DNA from: Actinomycetes bacterium | Lineage (GTDB): Bacteria > Actinomycetota > Actinomycetes > Actinomycetales > Microbacteriaceae | DNA: 39,996 nt | Assembly: GCA_023432005.1 (NCBI GenBank) | Contig: JAEYVF010000102.1 | Span: 1-39,996, forward strand | Direction: 5' to 3' | Part shown: positions 1 through 7,147 of the stretch, in pieces | Position numbering within the stretch: position 1 is the stretch's first letter | How the letters are laid out: the number at the start of each line of letters is the position of its first letter | Program-made: the position numbers and the translations under genes | Notes under the pieces: model-generated | The model's database searches: none | Told to the model about the DNA's origin: nothing | Seen by the model: only the letters and a program-made list of their open reading frames with translations

Positions 1-391
<391 letters not shown>

Positions 392-606
392 GCGGGTCTC
401 CTTCACTCGTTCTGCACACACGCACGTGAAGAGATCCGCACCCGTGCAACCGACCGCCCTCGAAAGGCGCTGCCGGCGGAGTGCGCCACCGGATCTCGCG
501 AACCGGCTGCCAACTCGAACCCGATAACCTGAAGAGGCGGTCAGCGGGTGGGATTGCTCCACTTGCGTCTTACCGGGGAGATGGCCCCGGAGCCCGCACA
601 AGGATA
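392..606 (-). promoter_or_regulatory. infC leader and probable promoter
   Basis: This holds no convincing gene. On the minus strand a -10-like TATCCT (606-601) predicts a start near 594 and so a leader of about 200 bases before infC. Near its 5' end a hairpin CCGGGG/CCCCGG lies at about 573-590. Long leaders are usual for infC operons, but I cannot name a specific regulatory RNA. No good -35 was found. The divergent DUF1844 gene shares the region. Confidence 0.4.
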
Positions 607-620
607 GCAGAGGAAACCCC

Positions 621-983
621 GTGACCGTAGATCCCGTGCCCGCCGACGAACCGCACGACGTGGCGGACGAGATCCGGGACATCGCCGACGTGCCCGCGGT
701 CGAGGTGATCAACACCGTGGCGGTGCATCTGCTGAGCGCCGCGGCCATCAAGGTCGGCCTCGCCGACGACCCCGAGTCGCAGACGGACCTCGACGAGGCG
801 CGCAAGCTCATCGACGCGCTCGCGGGCCTCGTCACGGCATCCGCTCCGAGCCTCGGGGATCATCACGCCCGCGCCCTGCGGGACGGGCTGCGCACGGTGC
901 AGCTGGCCTTCCGCGAGGCCTCGCCCTTCCCCGACGAGCACGGCAAGGGCCCCGGCGAGAAGTGGACCGGCCCCGTCGCCTGA
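621..983 (+). CDS. DUF1844 family protein
   Basis: A 120-residue soluble acidic protein that I recognise as DUF1844, an uncharacterised family commonly found beside infC in actinomycetes. The family core is visible as residues 20-75: PAVEVINTVAVHLLSAAAIKVGL, followed by a helix with DLDEARKLIDALAGLV. There is no signal peptide or membrane segment. Start: GTG at 621 with GAGGA seven to eight bases upstream. It is transcribed away from infC and ends at a strong hairpin shared with the convergent sseB-like gene. The function is unknown. The pairing with infC hints at a link to translation, but that is inference only. Confidence 0.8.
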   Translation: MTVDPVPADEPHDVADEIRDIADVPAVEVINTVAVHLLSAAAIKVGLADDPESQTDLDEARKLIDALAGLVTASAPSLGDHHARALRDGLRTVQLAFREASPFPDEHGKGPGEKWTGPVA

Positions 984-991
984 CGTGGTCT

Positions 992-1065
992 TCGCGAGCG
1001 CTACCGGATCCGGCGACCGCTGCTGCCGCACCGGCGGCGCCGGCCGGATCCGGTAGCGCTCGCGA
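992..1065. terminator. Long perfect inverted repeat, probable bidirectional terminator
   Basis: Two 23-base arms (992-1014 and 1043-1065) are exact reverse complements, separated by a 28-base GC-rich loop. The element fills the 85-base gap between the convergent DUF1844 and SseB genes, ending four bases from the SseB stop. No T-tract follows, as is common in actinobacterial terminators. Confidence 0.75.
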
Positions 1066-1068
1066 GGA

Positions 1069-1815
1069 TCAGGCGAAGCGGACGGCGATCGAGTCGACGC
1101 GGTCCGCGATGAGCCGGTCGGCAGCCCAGCGCTCCTGGAGGCGCGTGAGCAGCTCCTGACGGTCATCGGGCGACTGCTCGGCGAGCTGCAGCACCACGAC
1201 GAGCTCGGGGCCTGCGAGGAGCGCACGCGGATCGCCGGGCGCGAGGCCGATCGCGAGCACGCCGCGCTCCCCCGCGGTCGAGTCGCCGAACGCGGCGGCG
1301 ACCTCGTCATCCTCGAAGGATGGGGTCCAGGCCTGTCCCGTCGCGAGCGCGGCGAGCGCCGGACGGCGCACGACGAGCTGCGTCTCGGACCCCGGGTCGA
1401 CCACGACGAGGGGCGTGCCCTCGGATGCCGCGGCGAGCGCGATCCGGCTCGCCTGGATCGGGATGGGACGCGCCCACGCGTCCCAGCGCCGCATCGCCTC
1501 GACCGAGCTGAATGCCGGGAGGACCGCGCGGCCGTCGGGGCCCTGCACCGTCACGATCGAGAGCTCCTGGGTCTTGTCGACCTTCTGCCCGTGGGGCCCG
1601 ATGCCCTCGTCGCCGGCCTCCGCCACGAGCGGCACGAGAAGGCGCTCCTCGTGAAGCACGGCGACGACGTCCTGGATGCCGACCTCGTCCGCGCGGAGCC
1701 GGCGGATGGCCTCGACGAGACGCTCGGGGGCGGAGCCGTCATCACCCGCTGCGGGATTGTCGTGGAACCGACGCCCCTCCCAGGGGATGCCCGCGCTGTC
1801 GTGCCGGTGGTCCAT
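1069..1815 (-). CDS. SseB family protein
   Basis: A 248-residue soluble protein resembling the SseB N-terminal-domain family (E. coli SseB, enhanced serine sensitivity). The recognisable core is about residues 55-140: LLVPLVAEAG, then LSIVTVQGPDGRAVLPAFSSVEAMRRW, then a pattern of IPIQASRIALAAASEGTPLVVVDPGS. The C-terminal 90 residues (from about 160) form a second alpha/beta stretch that is less conserved. The ATG at 1815 lies 12 bases after the priA stop, so it is probably the last gene of the his block. In many actinomycetes an sseB-like gene follows priA, as here. Molecular function is not established. The 3' end runs into the shared hairpin at 992-1065. Confidence 0.8.
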   Translation of the reverse strand: MDHRHDSAGIPWEGRRFHDNPAAGDDGSAPERLVEAIRRLRADEVGIQDVVAVLHEERLLVPLVAEAGDEGIGPHGQKVDKTQELSIVTVQGPDGRAVLPAFSSVEAMRRWDAWARPIPIQASRIALAAASEGTPLVVVDPGSETQLVVRRPALAALATGQAWTPSFEDDEVAAAFGDSTAGERGVLAIGLAPGDPRALLAGPELVVVLQLAEQSPDDRQELLTRLQERWAADRLIADRVDSIAVRFA

Positions 1816-1827
1816 CCCGCGCGGGCC

Positions 1828-2577
1828 TCAGTCGCTCGCGACGTCGATCGCCTCGGCGAGCGTGAACGCGCCCGTGTAGAGGGCCTTGCCGACGATCGCG
1901 CCCTCGAGCCCGTGGGGTACGAGCGTGCGCAGCGCCGCGATGTCATCGAGCGACGCGACGCCGCCCGAAGCGATGACCGGCTTGGGAGTGCGGTTCATGA
2001 CCTCGGTCAGCAGCTCGAGGTTCGGCCCACGCAGCGTGCCGTCCTTCGTGACGTCCGTCACGACGTAGCGCGCGCATCCGGCCTCCTCGAGGCGCGCGAG
2101 CACCGTCCAGAGGTCGCCGCCCTCCTGGGTCCAGCCACGCGCCGCGAGCGTCGTGCCGCGCACGTCGAGGCCGACGGCGATGGCGTCACCGTACTCGGCG
2201 ATGACGTGAGCCGCCCACTCGGGGTTCTCGAGGGCGGCCGTGCCGAGGTTGATGCGCTTGGCGCCCGTGGCGAGCGCGGCCTCGAGGCTCGCATCGTCGC
2301 GGATGCCGCCCGAGAGTTCGATGTTGACCCGGCGGGGGGTGTTCTTGATGACCTTCTTGATGACCCCGTGGTTGCTGCCGCGCCCGAAGGCCGCGTCGAG
2401 GTCGACGAGATGGATCCACTCGGCGCCCTGCTCCGCCCACTCCTGGGCGGCGTCGATCGGGTCCCCGAAGCTCGTCTCGGTGCCGGCCTCTCCCTGGGTG
2501 AGCCGCACCGCCTTGCCGTCGGCGACGTCGACCGCGGGGAGCAGGGTGAGGGCGGGTGAGGTGTTGAACTCGGTCAT
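1828..2577 (-). CDS. priA: Bifunctional HisA/TrpF isomerase (PriA)
   Basis: A 249-residue (beta/alpha)8 isomerase. N-terminus LTLLPAVDVADGKAVRLTQG and phosphate-binding loops ELSGGIRDDASLEAAL and VIASGGVASLDDI are typical of HisA. In actinomycetes this enzyme (PriA) converts ProFAR to PRFAR for histidine synthesis and also isomerises phosphoribosylanthranilate for tryptophan, because trpF is missing. I infer dual function from lineage and cannot prove it from sequence alone. ATG 2577 is chosen over a TTG at 2613 because it gives the family N-terminus. A 71-base gap separates it from hisH. That gap contains TAGTAT (2626-2621), a possible internal -10, so priA-sseB may also have their own transcript. 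Confidence 0.92.
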   Translation of the reverse strand: MTEFNTSPALTLLPAVDVADGKAVRLTQGEAGTETSFGDPIDAAQEWAEQGAEWIHLVDLDAAFGRGSNHGVIKKVIKNTPRRVNIELSGGIRDDASLEAALATGAKRINLGTAALENPEWAAHVIAEYGDAIAVGLDVRGTTLAARGWTQEGGDLWTVLARLEEAGCARYVVTDVTKDGTLRGPNLELLTEVMNRTPKPVIASGGVASLDDIAALRTLVPHGLEGAIVGKALYTGAFTLAEAIDVASD

Positions 2578-2648
2578 CTCAGCGGCTTTCCGCGGACGCA
2601 CGCCCGCACACAAGGTTCAGATACTAGTCCAGCGCGACGAGCGCGCTG

Positions 2649-3281
2649 TCAGAGCGTGGCCAGCCAGTTGCCGAGCAGTCGGATGCCGGCGTCGCCCGAC
2701 TTCTCGGGGTGGAACTGGGTCGCCGAGAGCGGCCCGTTCTCGACCGCCGCGACGAACGGCTCGCCGTGCTCGGACCACGTGACGCGCGCCTGCCGGAAGG
2801 CGCCGACGGGGTCGAGCTCCCAGCGTCGGGCGCCGTAGGAGTGCACGAAGTAGAAGCGCTCGTCGCGGATGCCCGCGAACAGCTCGGAGTCCTCCGGCGC
2901 GTCGACGGCGTTCCAGCCCATGTGCGGCAGCACGGGGGCGCGCAGCTCCTCGACGACGCCGGGCCACTCCCCCAGCCCCTCGGTCTCGACGCCGCGCTCG
3001 ACGCCGCGCTCGAAGAGCACCTGCATGCCCACGCAGATGCCGAGCACCTTGCGGCCGCCTGCGAGGCGACGCTCGATGAGCTCGGCGCCGCGCACGGCGT
3101 TGAGCGAGTCCATGACGGCGGCGAAGGCGCCGACGCCGGGCACGAGCAGTCCGTCGGCGGCCATGACCGCATCCCGGTCGGCCGTGAGCTCGACACGCGC
3201 ACCGGCCGCCTCGAGGGCCTTCGCAGCCGAGTGGACGTTGCCGGAGCCGTAGTCGAGCACGACGACGGTGGGGGCGCTCAT
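2649..3281 (-). CDS. hisH: Imidazole glycerol phosphate synthase, glutaminase subunit
   Basis: A 210-residue class I glutamine amidotransferase. It hydrolyses glutamine and passes ammonia to HisF, which makes imidazole glycerol phosphate and AICAR from PRFAR. Visible features are the oxyanion strand VPGVGAF (48-53), the nucleophile Cys83 in GICVGMQVLF, and His191/Glu193 in FHPEKSG, which complete the triad. Length is standard. The ATG at 3281 is one base from the hisB stop, so the two genes are tightly coupled. hisF is not in this window, so the partner must be encoded elsewhere. Confidence 0.95.
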   Translation of the reverse strand: MSAPTVVVLDYGSGNVHSAAKALEAAGARVELTADRDAVMAADGLLVPGVGAFAAVMDSLNAVRGAELIERRLAGGRKVLGICVGMQVLFERGVERGVETEGLGEWPGVVEELRAPVLPHMGWNAVDAPEDSELFAGIRDERFYFVHSYGARRWELDPVGAFRQARVTWSEHGEPFVAAVENGPLSATQFHPEKSGDAGIRLLGNWLATL

Positions 3282-3282
3282 A

Positions 3283-3888
3283 TCAGAGGGCGCCCTTCGT
3301 CGACGGCACGCCGCTCACGCGCTCGTCGCGCGCGACGGCCTGGCGGAATGCGCGCGCGAACGCCTTGAACTCGGCCTCCGCGATGTGGTGCGGGTCACGG
3401 CCCGCGAGCACCGTGAGGTGCACGGTGAGGCCCGCGTTGAAGGCGATGGCCTCGAAGACGTGGCGCACCATCGATCCCGTGAAGTGGCCGCCGATGAGGT
3501 GGAACTCGAAGCCGGCGGGCTCTCCCGAGTGCACGAGATAGGGGCGGCCCGAGATGTCGACGACGGCCTGAGCGAGCGCGTCGTCGAGCGGCACGAGGGC
3601 GTCGCCGAACCGGCCGATGCCGCGCTTGTCGCCGAGCGCCTGCTTGATCGCCGTGCCGAGCACGATCCCCGTGTCCTCCACCGTGTGGTGCACGTCGATC
3701 TCGGTGTCTCCCTCGGCCCGCACCGTCAGGTCGACGAGCGCGTGCTTCGCGAAGGCGGTGAGCAGGTGGTCGAAGAACGGCACCGTCGTCTGGATGTCGG
3801 ACGTGCCGGTCCCGTCGAGGTCGATGCTCAGCTCGATGCTCGACTCGCTCGTCTGACGGCTGAGACGTGCGGTGCGGTGCGTGCTCAT
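3283..3888 (-). CDS. hisB: Imidazoleglycerol-phosphate dehydratase
   Basis: A 201-residue monofunctional IGP dehydratase, which removes water from imidazole glycerol phosphate to give imidazole acetol phosphate, the substrate of HisC. The metal-binding motifs are plain: HHTVEDTGIVLG near residue 60 and DPHHIAEAEFKAFARA near residue 165, with FFDHLL before the first. There is no fused phosphatase domain, unlike E. coli HisB. It sits nine bases after hisC and one base before hisH in the same direction, so co-transcription is near certain. Confidence 0.95.
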   Translation of the reverse strand: MSTHRTARLSRQTSESSIELSIDLDGTGTSDIQTTVPFFDHLLTAFAKHALVDLTVRAEGDTEIDVHHTVEDTGIVLGTAIKQALGDKRGIGRFGDALVPLDDALAQAVVDISGRPYLVHSGEPAGFEFHLIGGHFTGSMVRHVFEAIAFNAGLTVHLTVLAGRDPHHIAEAEFKAFARAFRQAVARDERVSGVPSTKGAL

Positions 3889-3897
3889 GGCCTCAGC

Positions 3898-4986
3898 CTA
3901 CCGAGCGCCGCCGGGGCCGAGAGCGGCCAGGCTCTCGAGGAAGAAGCTCGTCTCCTCGGCCGTGCCCGCCGTCACCCGCAGGGTGCCCGGGATGCCGACG
4001 TCGCGGATGAGGATGTCGCGCTCGAGCAGCGCGCGGAACGTCGCCTGCGGGTCGTCGACGCCGTCGAAGAGCACGAAGTTCGCCTCGCTCGGCCACGGAC
4101 GGTAGCCGAGCGCGGGCAGCTCGGCCACGATGCGGTCCCGCTGAGCGGAGATGTCGTCGACCATCGCGAGCATCTCGGGCGCGTGCGCGAGCGCCGCCAC
4201 CGACGCGGCCTGCGTGAGCGCCGAGAGGTGGTACGGCAGGCGGACGAGGCGCAGCGCATCCGCGATCACGGGGTCGGCCGCGAGGTAGCCGACGCGGACG
4301 CCCGCGAAGGCGAAGGCCTTGCTCATCGTGCGCGAGACGACGAGCCGCTCGCGGCCCGGCAGCAGGGTGAGGGCCGAGGGCTTGCCCTTCGGCATGAACT
4401 CCGCATAGGCCTCGTCGACGAAGACGATGCCGTCGGTCGCGTCGTAGGCGGCCTCGATCGTCTCGAGCGAGAGCCCGGTGCCCGTCGGGTTGTTGGGGGC
4501 GCATAGGAAGACGAGATCGGGTCGGTGCTGGCGGATCGCGCGCACCGCGGTCGCCGGACTGATGTCGTAGCCCGGATCACGCTCGGCCGTGACCCATCGG
4601 CTGCCGACGCCCGCCGTGATGATCGGGTGCATCGAGTAGGTGGGAGGGAAGCCGAGCACGCTGCGGCCGGGACCGCCGAACGCCTGCAGCAGCTGCTGGA
4701 TGATCTCGTTCGAGCCGTTCGCCGCCCAGATGTGTTCGGCTGTCAGCCCGTGACCGAGGTAGCCCGCGAGCGACTCCCGCAGCGCCGTGAACTCACGGTC
4801 GGGATAGCGGTTCGCGGTGAGCACGGCGTGGGCGAGGGACTCGACGATCTCGCGCGCGACCGGCTCCGGGATCGGATGCGTGTTCTCGTTGACGTTGAGC
4901 GCATAGCGCACGTGCTTCTGCGGCGCTCCGTACGGGGTCATCCCCCTCAGGTCGTCGCGAATCGGCAGATCGGAGAGGGAGGCCAC
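3898..4986 (-). CDS. hisC: Histidinol-phosphate aminotransferase
   Basis: A 362-residue PLP enzyme of fold type I that transaminates imidazole acetol phosphate to histidinol phosphate. Features: NENTHPIPEP near 33, AANGSNEIIQQLL near 89, PNNPTG at 164-169, VDEAYAEF near 190, and the PLP lysine Lys223 in SRTMSKAFAFAGVRVGYL. The GTG start at 4986 is preceded by TAGAAT with only six bases between, so a leaderless mRNA is likely. This is the first gene of the block hisC-hisB-hisH-priA-sseB. hisD, usually upstream of hisC in actinomycetes, is absent here and the LysM gene takes that place. Confidence 0.94.
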   Translation of the reverse strand: MASLSDLPIRDDLRGMTPYGAPQKHVRYALNVNENTHPIPEPVAREIVESLAHAVLTANRYPDREFTALRESLAGYLGHGLTAEHIWAANGSNEIIQQLLQAFGGPGRSVLGFPPTYSMHPIITAGVGSRWVTAERDPGYDISPATAVRAIRQHRPDLVFLCAPNNPTGTGLSLETIEAAYDATDGIVFVDEAYAEFMPKGKPSALTLLPGRERLVVSRTMSKAFAFAGVRVGYLAADPVIADALRLVRLPYHLSALTQAASVAALAHAPEMLAMVDDISAQRDRIVAELPALGYRPWPSEANFVLFDGVDDPQATFRALLERDILIRDVGIPGTLRVTAGTAEETSFFLESLAALGPGGAR

Positions 4987-4992
4987 CCGGCG

Positions 4993-4998
4993 ATTCTA
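4993..4998 (-). promoter_or_regulatory. -10 element for hisC operon (leaderless type)
   Basis: TAGAAT ends six bases before the hisC GTG. With the usual 6-7 base gap from -10 to the first transcribed base, transcription would begin at the start codon. The -35 region is not recognisable. Confidence 0.5.
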
Positions 4999-5012
4999 GT
5001 GAGCGGCCCGAC

Positions 5013-5378
5013 TCACTCGGTCGAGTACTCCGCGGGGATCGCGAGGCGCTGACCGGGGCGCACCTCGGTCGTCGCGAGCTGGTTGAGCTCCACGATGCCC
5101 GCGACGACGTCGCGCGGGTCGGCCTCGGGGGCGATCCATGCCGCGAGGTCCCACAGCGACTCGCCCGAGGCGACGGAGATGTAGTCGAACGAGGCGGTCG
5201 ACGTCGTCGACCCCGCCTGAGCGGGTGCGCCCGAGAGAGCCGAGAGGGTGAGTGCCGCCGCGAGGGGCGCGGCGAGGACGGCGCCGAGCACGACGCGGCC
5301 GCGGCGCGTGATACGCAGGCGCGGCCGGGCCGTCGCGCGCGTGACGGGGAAGCCGGTGGTGAGGGTGACGGTGCTCAT
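5013..5378 (-). CDS. LysM membrane protein, probable SOS-induced cell-division inhibitor (YneA/Rv2719c type)
   Basis: A 121-residue protein with a basic N-terminus, one membrane segment at about 28-50 (VVLGAVLAAPLAAALTLSAL), and one LysM domain at about 65-117 (YISVASGESLWDLAAWIAP...ELNQLATTEVRPGQRLAIP). It should be anchored in the membrane with LysM facing the peptidoglycan. The ATG at 5378 has a perfect AGGAGG upstream. It diverges from lexA and its promoter carries a LexA box. Known counterparts in this position are B. subtilis YneA, which delays division during SOS, and M. tuberculosis Rv2719c, a damage-induced LysM protein. Function by analogy is likely, but the sequence itself shows only the domain layout and the SOS control. 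Confidence 0.85.
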   Translation of the reverse strand: MSTVTLTTGFPVTRATARPRLRITRRGRVVLGAVLAAPLAAALTLSALSGAPAQAGSTTSTASFDYISVASGESLWDLAAWIAPEADPRDVVAGIVELNQLATTEVRPGQRLAIPAEYSTE

Positions 5379-5421
5379 CTGATCCTCCTGGGGTGCGGAC
5401 CGCCCGACGGCGGTCCGGTGG

Positions 5422-5468
5422 ACAGCTTCCGCATCCGGCCTCGGCCGGGAGGCCGGATGCGAAGCTGT
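5422..5468 (-). other. Strong hairpin in the LysM gene leader
   Basis: Arms 5422-5440 and 5451-5468 pair over 18 bases with one bulged C and a 10-base loop. The hairpin lies between the predicted transcription start (about 5468) and the ATG at 5378, that is, at the very 5' end of the mRNA. Its stem contains the inverted pair GCATCCG/CGGATGC. It could act as an attenuator or as an mRNA-stabilising 5' structure; neither is shown. Confidence 0.6.
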
Positions 5469-5474
5469 GTTCCG

Positions 5475-5503
5475 AATGTATCTTCGATCGAACAAACGTT
5501 CAA
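5475..5503 (-). promoter_or_regulatory. LysM gene promoter with LexA box
   Basis: The plus-strand box TCGAACAAACGTTCAA (5488-5503) matches the actinobacterial LexA site TCGAAC-N4-GTTCGA with one mismatch. Read on the minus strand, TTGAAC (5503-5498) serves as -35, followed by 17 bases and the -10 TACATT (5480-5475). LexA binding would cover the -35, so repression is expected. Confidence 0.85.
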
Positions 5504-5562
5504 GTCCTGAGCGAGAATCCCGCCGATCCCCGCTGGAACAGGGATCGCATTCCGCGACACAC

Positions 5563-5603
5563 TCGAACGGATGTTTGCCCGCACCCGCCGAAGCGGATAC
5601 AGT
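5563..5603 (+). promoter_or_regulatory. lexA promoter with LexA box
   Basis: The box TCGAACGGATGTTTGC (5563-5578) is a weaker LexA site. It overlaps the -35 TTGCCC (5575-5580), which is 17 bases from the -10 TACAGT (5598-5603). This predicts a leader of about 75 bases and autorepression of lexA. The weaker box fits the usual need for basal LexA. Confidence 0.8.
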
Positions 5604-5684
5604 TTCGATCGACGGGATGAATCCGATCACGCACCACCGACATCGCATCCCCGCATGAGCGAGAACCGAGCCGTGGAGGCCCAC

Positions 5685-6359
5685 ATGAGCGACATCGAGC
5701 AGGCCGACGAGCGTCCCGCCACGCGCCGACGGAAGAGCCTCAGCGAGAAGCAGCTCGCGATCCTCGAGGTCATCCAGCGCTCCGTGTCGAGCCGCGGCTA
5801 CCCGCCGAGCATGCGCGAGATCGGCGACGCCGTCGGGCTCGCCTCGCTCTCAAGCGTGACCCACCAGCTCAATCAGCTGGAGCTCGCCGGCTACCTCCGC
5901 CGCGATCCGAACCGCCCGCGCGCCCTCGAGGTGCTCATCGACATCCCCGTGGCGGACGACGCGGCCTCGGCCGCACCCGTCGGCGATGCCGCCATGGTGC
6001 CCCTCGTCGGTCGCATCGCGGCAGGCGTGCCCATCACGGCGGAGCAGCAGGTCGAGGAGATCTTCCCGCTCCCCCGCCAGCTCGTCGGCAAGGGCGAGCT
6101 CTTCATGCTCAAGGTCTCGGGCGAGTCCATGATCGACGCCGCCATCTGCGACGGCGACTGGGTCGTCGTGCGCTCACAGAACACGGCGGAGAACGGCGAG
6201 ATCGTCGCCGCGATGCTCGATGGCGAGGCGACCGTGAAGGTCTTCCGCCAGCGCGACGGTCACACGTGGCTCCTGCCGCGCAACACGGCGTTCGAGCCGA
6301 TCCTGGGCGATCAGGCCGAGGTGCTCGGCAAGGTCGTCGCGGTGCTGCGCTCCGTCTGA
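5685..6359 (+). CDS. lexA: SOS repressor LexA
   Basis: A 224-residue repressor. The N-terminal winged helix (about 18-82: KSLSEKQLAILEVIQ, GYPPSMREIGDAVGLASLSSVTHQL) binds the SOS box. The C-terminal S24 peptidase domain carries the Ala113-Gly114 cleavage site in VGRIAAGVP, nucleophile Ser148 in SGESM and base Lys185 in ATVKVF. RecA filaments trigger self-cleavage. ATG 5685 is chosen over an in-frame ATG at 5655 because GGAGG lies six bases upstream. The gene is autoregulated through the box at 5563 and also controls the divergent LysM gene and recA. Its last 49 bases overlap the convergent hydrolase gene. Confidence 0.96.
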   Translation: MSDIEQADERPATRRRKSLSEKQLAILEVIQRSVSSRGYPPSMREIGDAVGLASLSSVTHQLNQLELAGYLRRDPNRPRALEVLIDIPVADDAASAAPVGDAAMVPLVGRIAAGVPITAEQQVEEIFPLPRQLVGKGELFMLKVSGESMIDAAICDGDWVVVRSQNTAENGEIVAAMLDGEATVKVFRQRDGHTWLLPRNTAFEPILGDQAEVLGKVVAVLRSV

Positions 6360-7081
6360 GCGATGTGGCGCGCGAGCCACTCCTCGATCACGTGCATGAA
6401 GCGCGCGTGATCGTCGCGGAACACCGTGTGGCCGGCTCCCGCGATCGTCTCGACGGTCATCCCGAGGCGGCGCAGCCGTGAGGCGACCGCGTCGGTGATG
6501 AGCAGGCTCTTCTCGGCGAGCACGACGAGGCTCGGCGCCACGAGCCCGAGCGGGGGCACGATGGGGCGGCTGTCGGCGAAGCCGAGGATCGTGCGCTTGT
6601 CCCAGGCGCGCAGGGTCGCGAGCTCGATGTCGACGTCTTCGGCGCTCCAGCGCGGGTTCCATCGCACGAGTGCGGAGCGACGCGGTCGCGGAGCGAGCGC
6701 GAAGCCGATCTTGAAGAGGGCGCCGCGGACGCCACGCGGGAACGCGAAGGCGGGATCGACGTAGATCGCGGCGCGGGGCGCGAGCCGGTCGGCGGCGAGC
6801 GAGGCGACGAGCCCGCCGAGCGAGTGGCCCATGACGAGGTCGGGCGGCGCGTCGAGCAGCGGCGTGACCGTCTCGACGACGTCGTCGGCCCATCCGCGCG
6901 GCGTGTAGTGGCGCGATCGCGGCGAGGCACCGTGGCCGGCGAGGTCGACGGCGAGCACGCGGAAGCCCTTCGTCTCGAGCTCGGCGCTCACGCGGTGCCA
7001 CGCACGATGGTCGGACATGATGCCGTGGACGAGGATCGCCGTACGGGGGCCCCTCCCCGACGCGTGGACAGCCAGCTTCAC
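6311..7081 (-). CDS. Alpha/beta hydrolase
   Basis: A 256-residue alpha/beta-hydrolase-fold protein. It has the oxyanion motif HGIMSD (19-24), nucleophile elbow GHSLGG with Ser87, and a likely catalytic His218 in GAGHTVF; the acid is probably an Asp/Glu near 190. There is no signal peptide, so it is cytoplasmic. The substrate cannot be told. The GTG start at 7081 follows TAGCCT by six bases, so a leaderless mRNA is likely. The tail (about 20 residues, rich in Ser and Thr) runs antisense over the end of lexA. If this overlap is real, the two mRNAs are complementary for 49 bases at their 3' ends. Confidence 0.8.
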   Translation of the reverse strand: MKLAVHASGRGPRTAILVHGIMSDHRAWHRVSAELETKGFRVLAVDLAGHGASPRSRHYTPRGWADDVVETVTPLLDAPPDLVMGHSLGGLVASLAADRLAPRAAIYVDPAFAFPRGVRGALFKIGFALAPRPRRSALVRWNPRWSAEDVDIELATLRAWDKRTILGFADSRPIVPPLGLVAPSLVVLAEKSLLITDAVASRLRRLGMTVETIAGAGHTVFRDDHARFMHVIEEWLARHIAQTERSTATTLPSTSA

Positions 7082-7087
7082 CCTTCG

Positions 7088-7093
7088 AGGCTA
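7088..7093 (-). promoter_or_regulatory. -10 element for the hydrolase gene (leaderless type)
   Basis: TAGCCT lies six bases before the GTG at 7081. No clear -35. Confidence 0.45.
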
Positions 7094-7147
7094 CGGCGGC
7101 CCGCTGGGCGCTCACCCTGCCCCGTCTGGGGGATACGTGGGAGTCGG

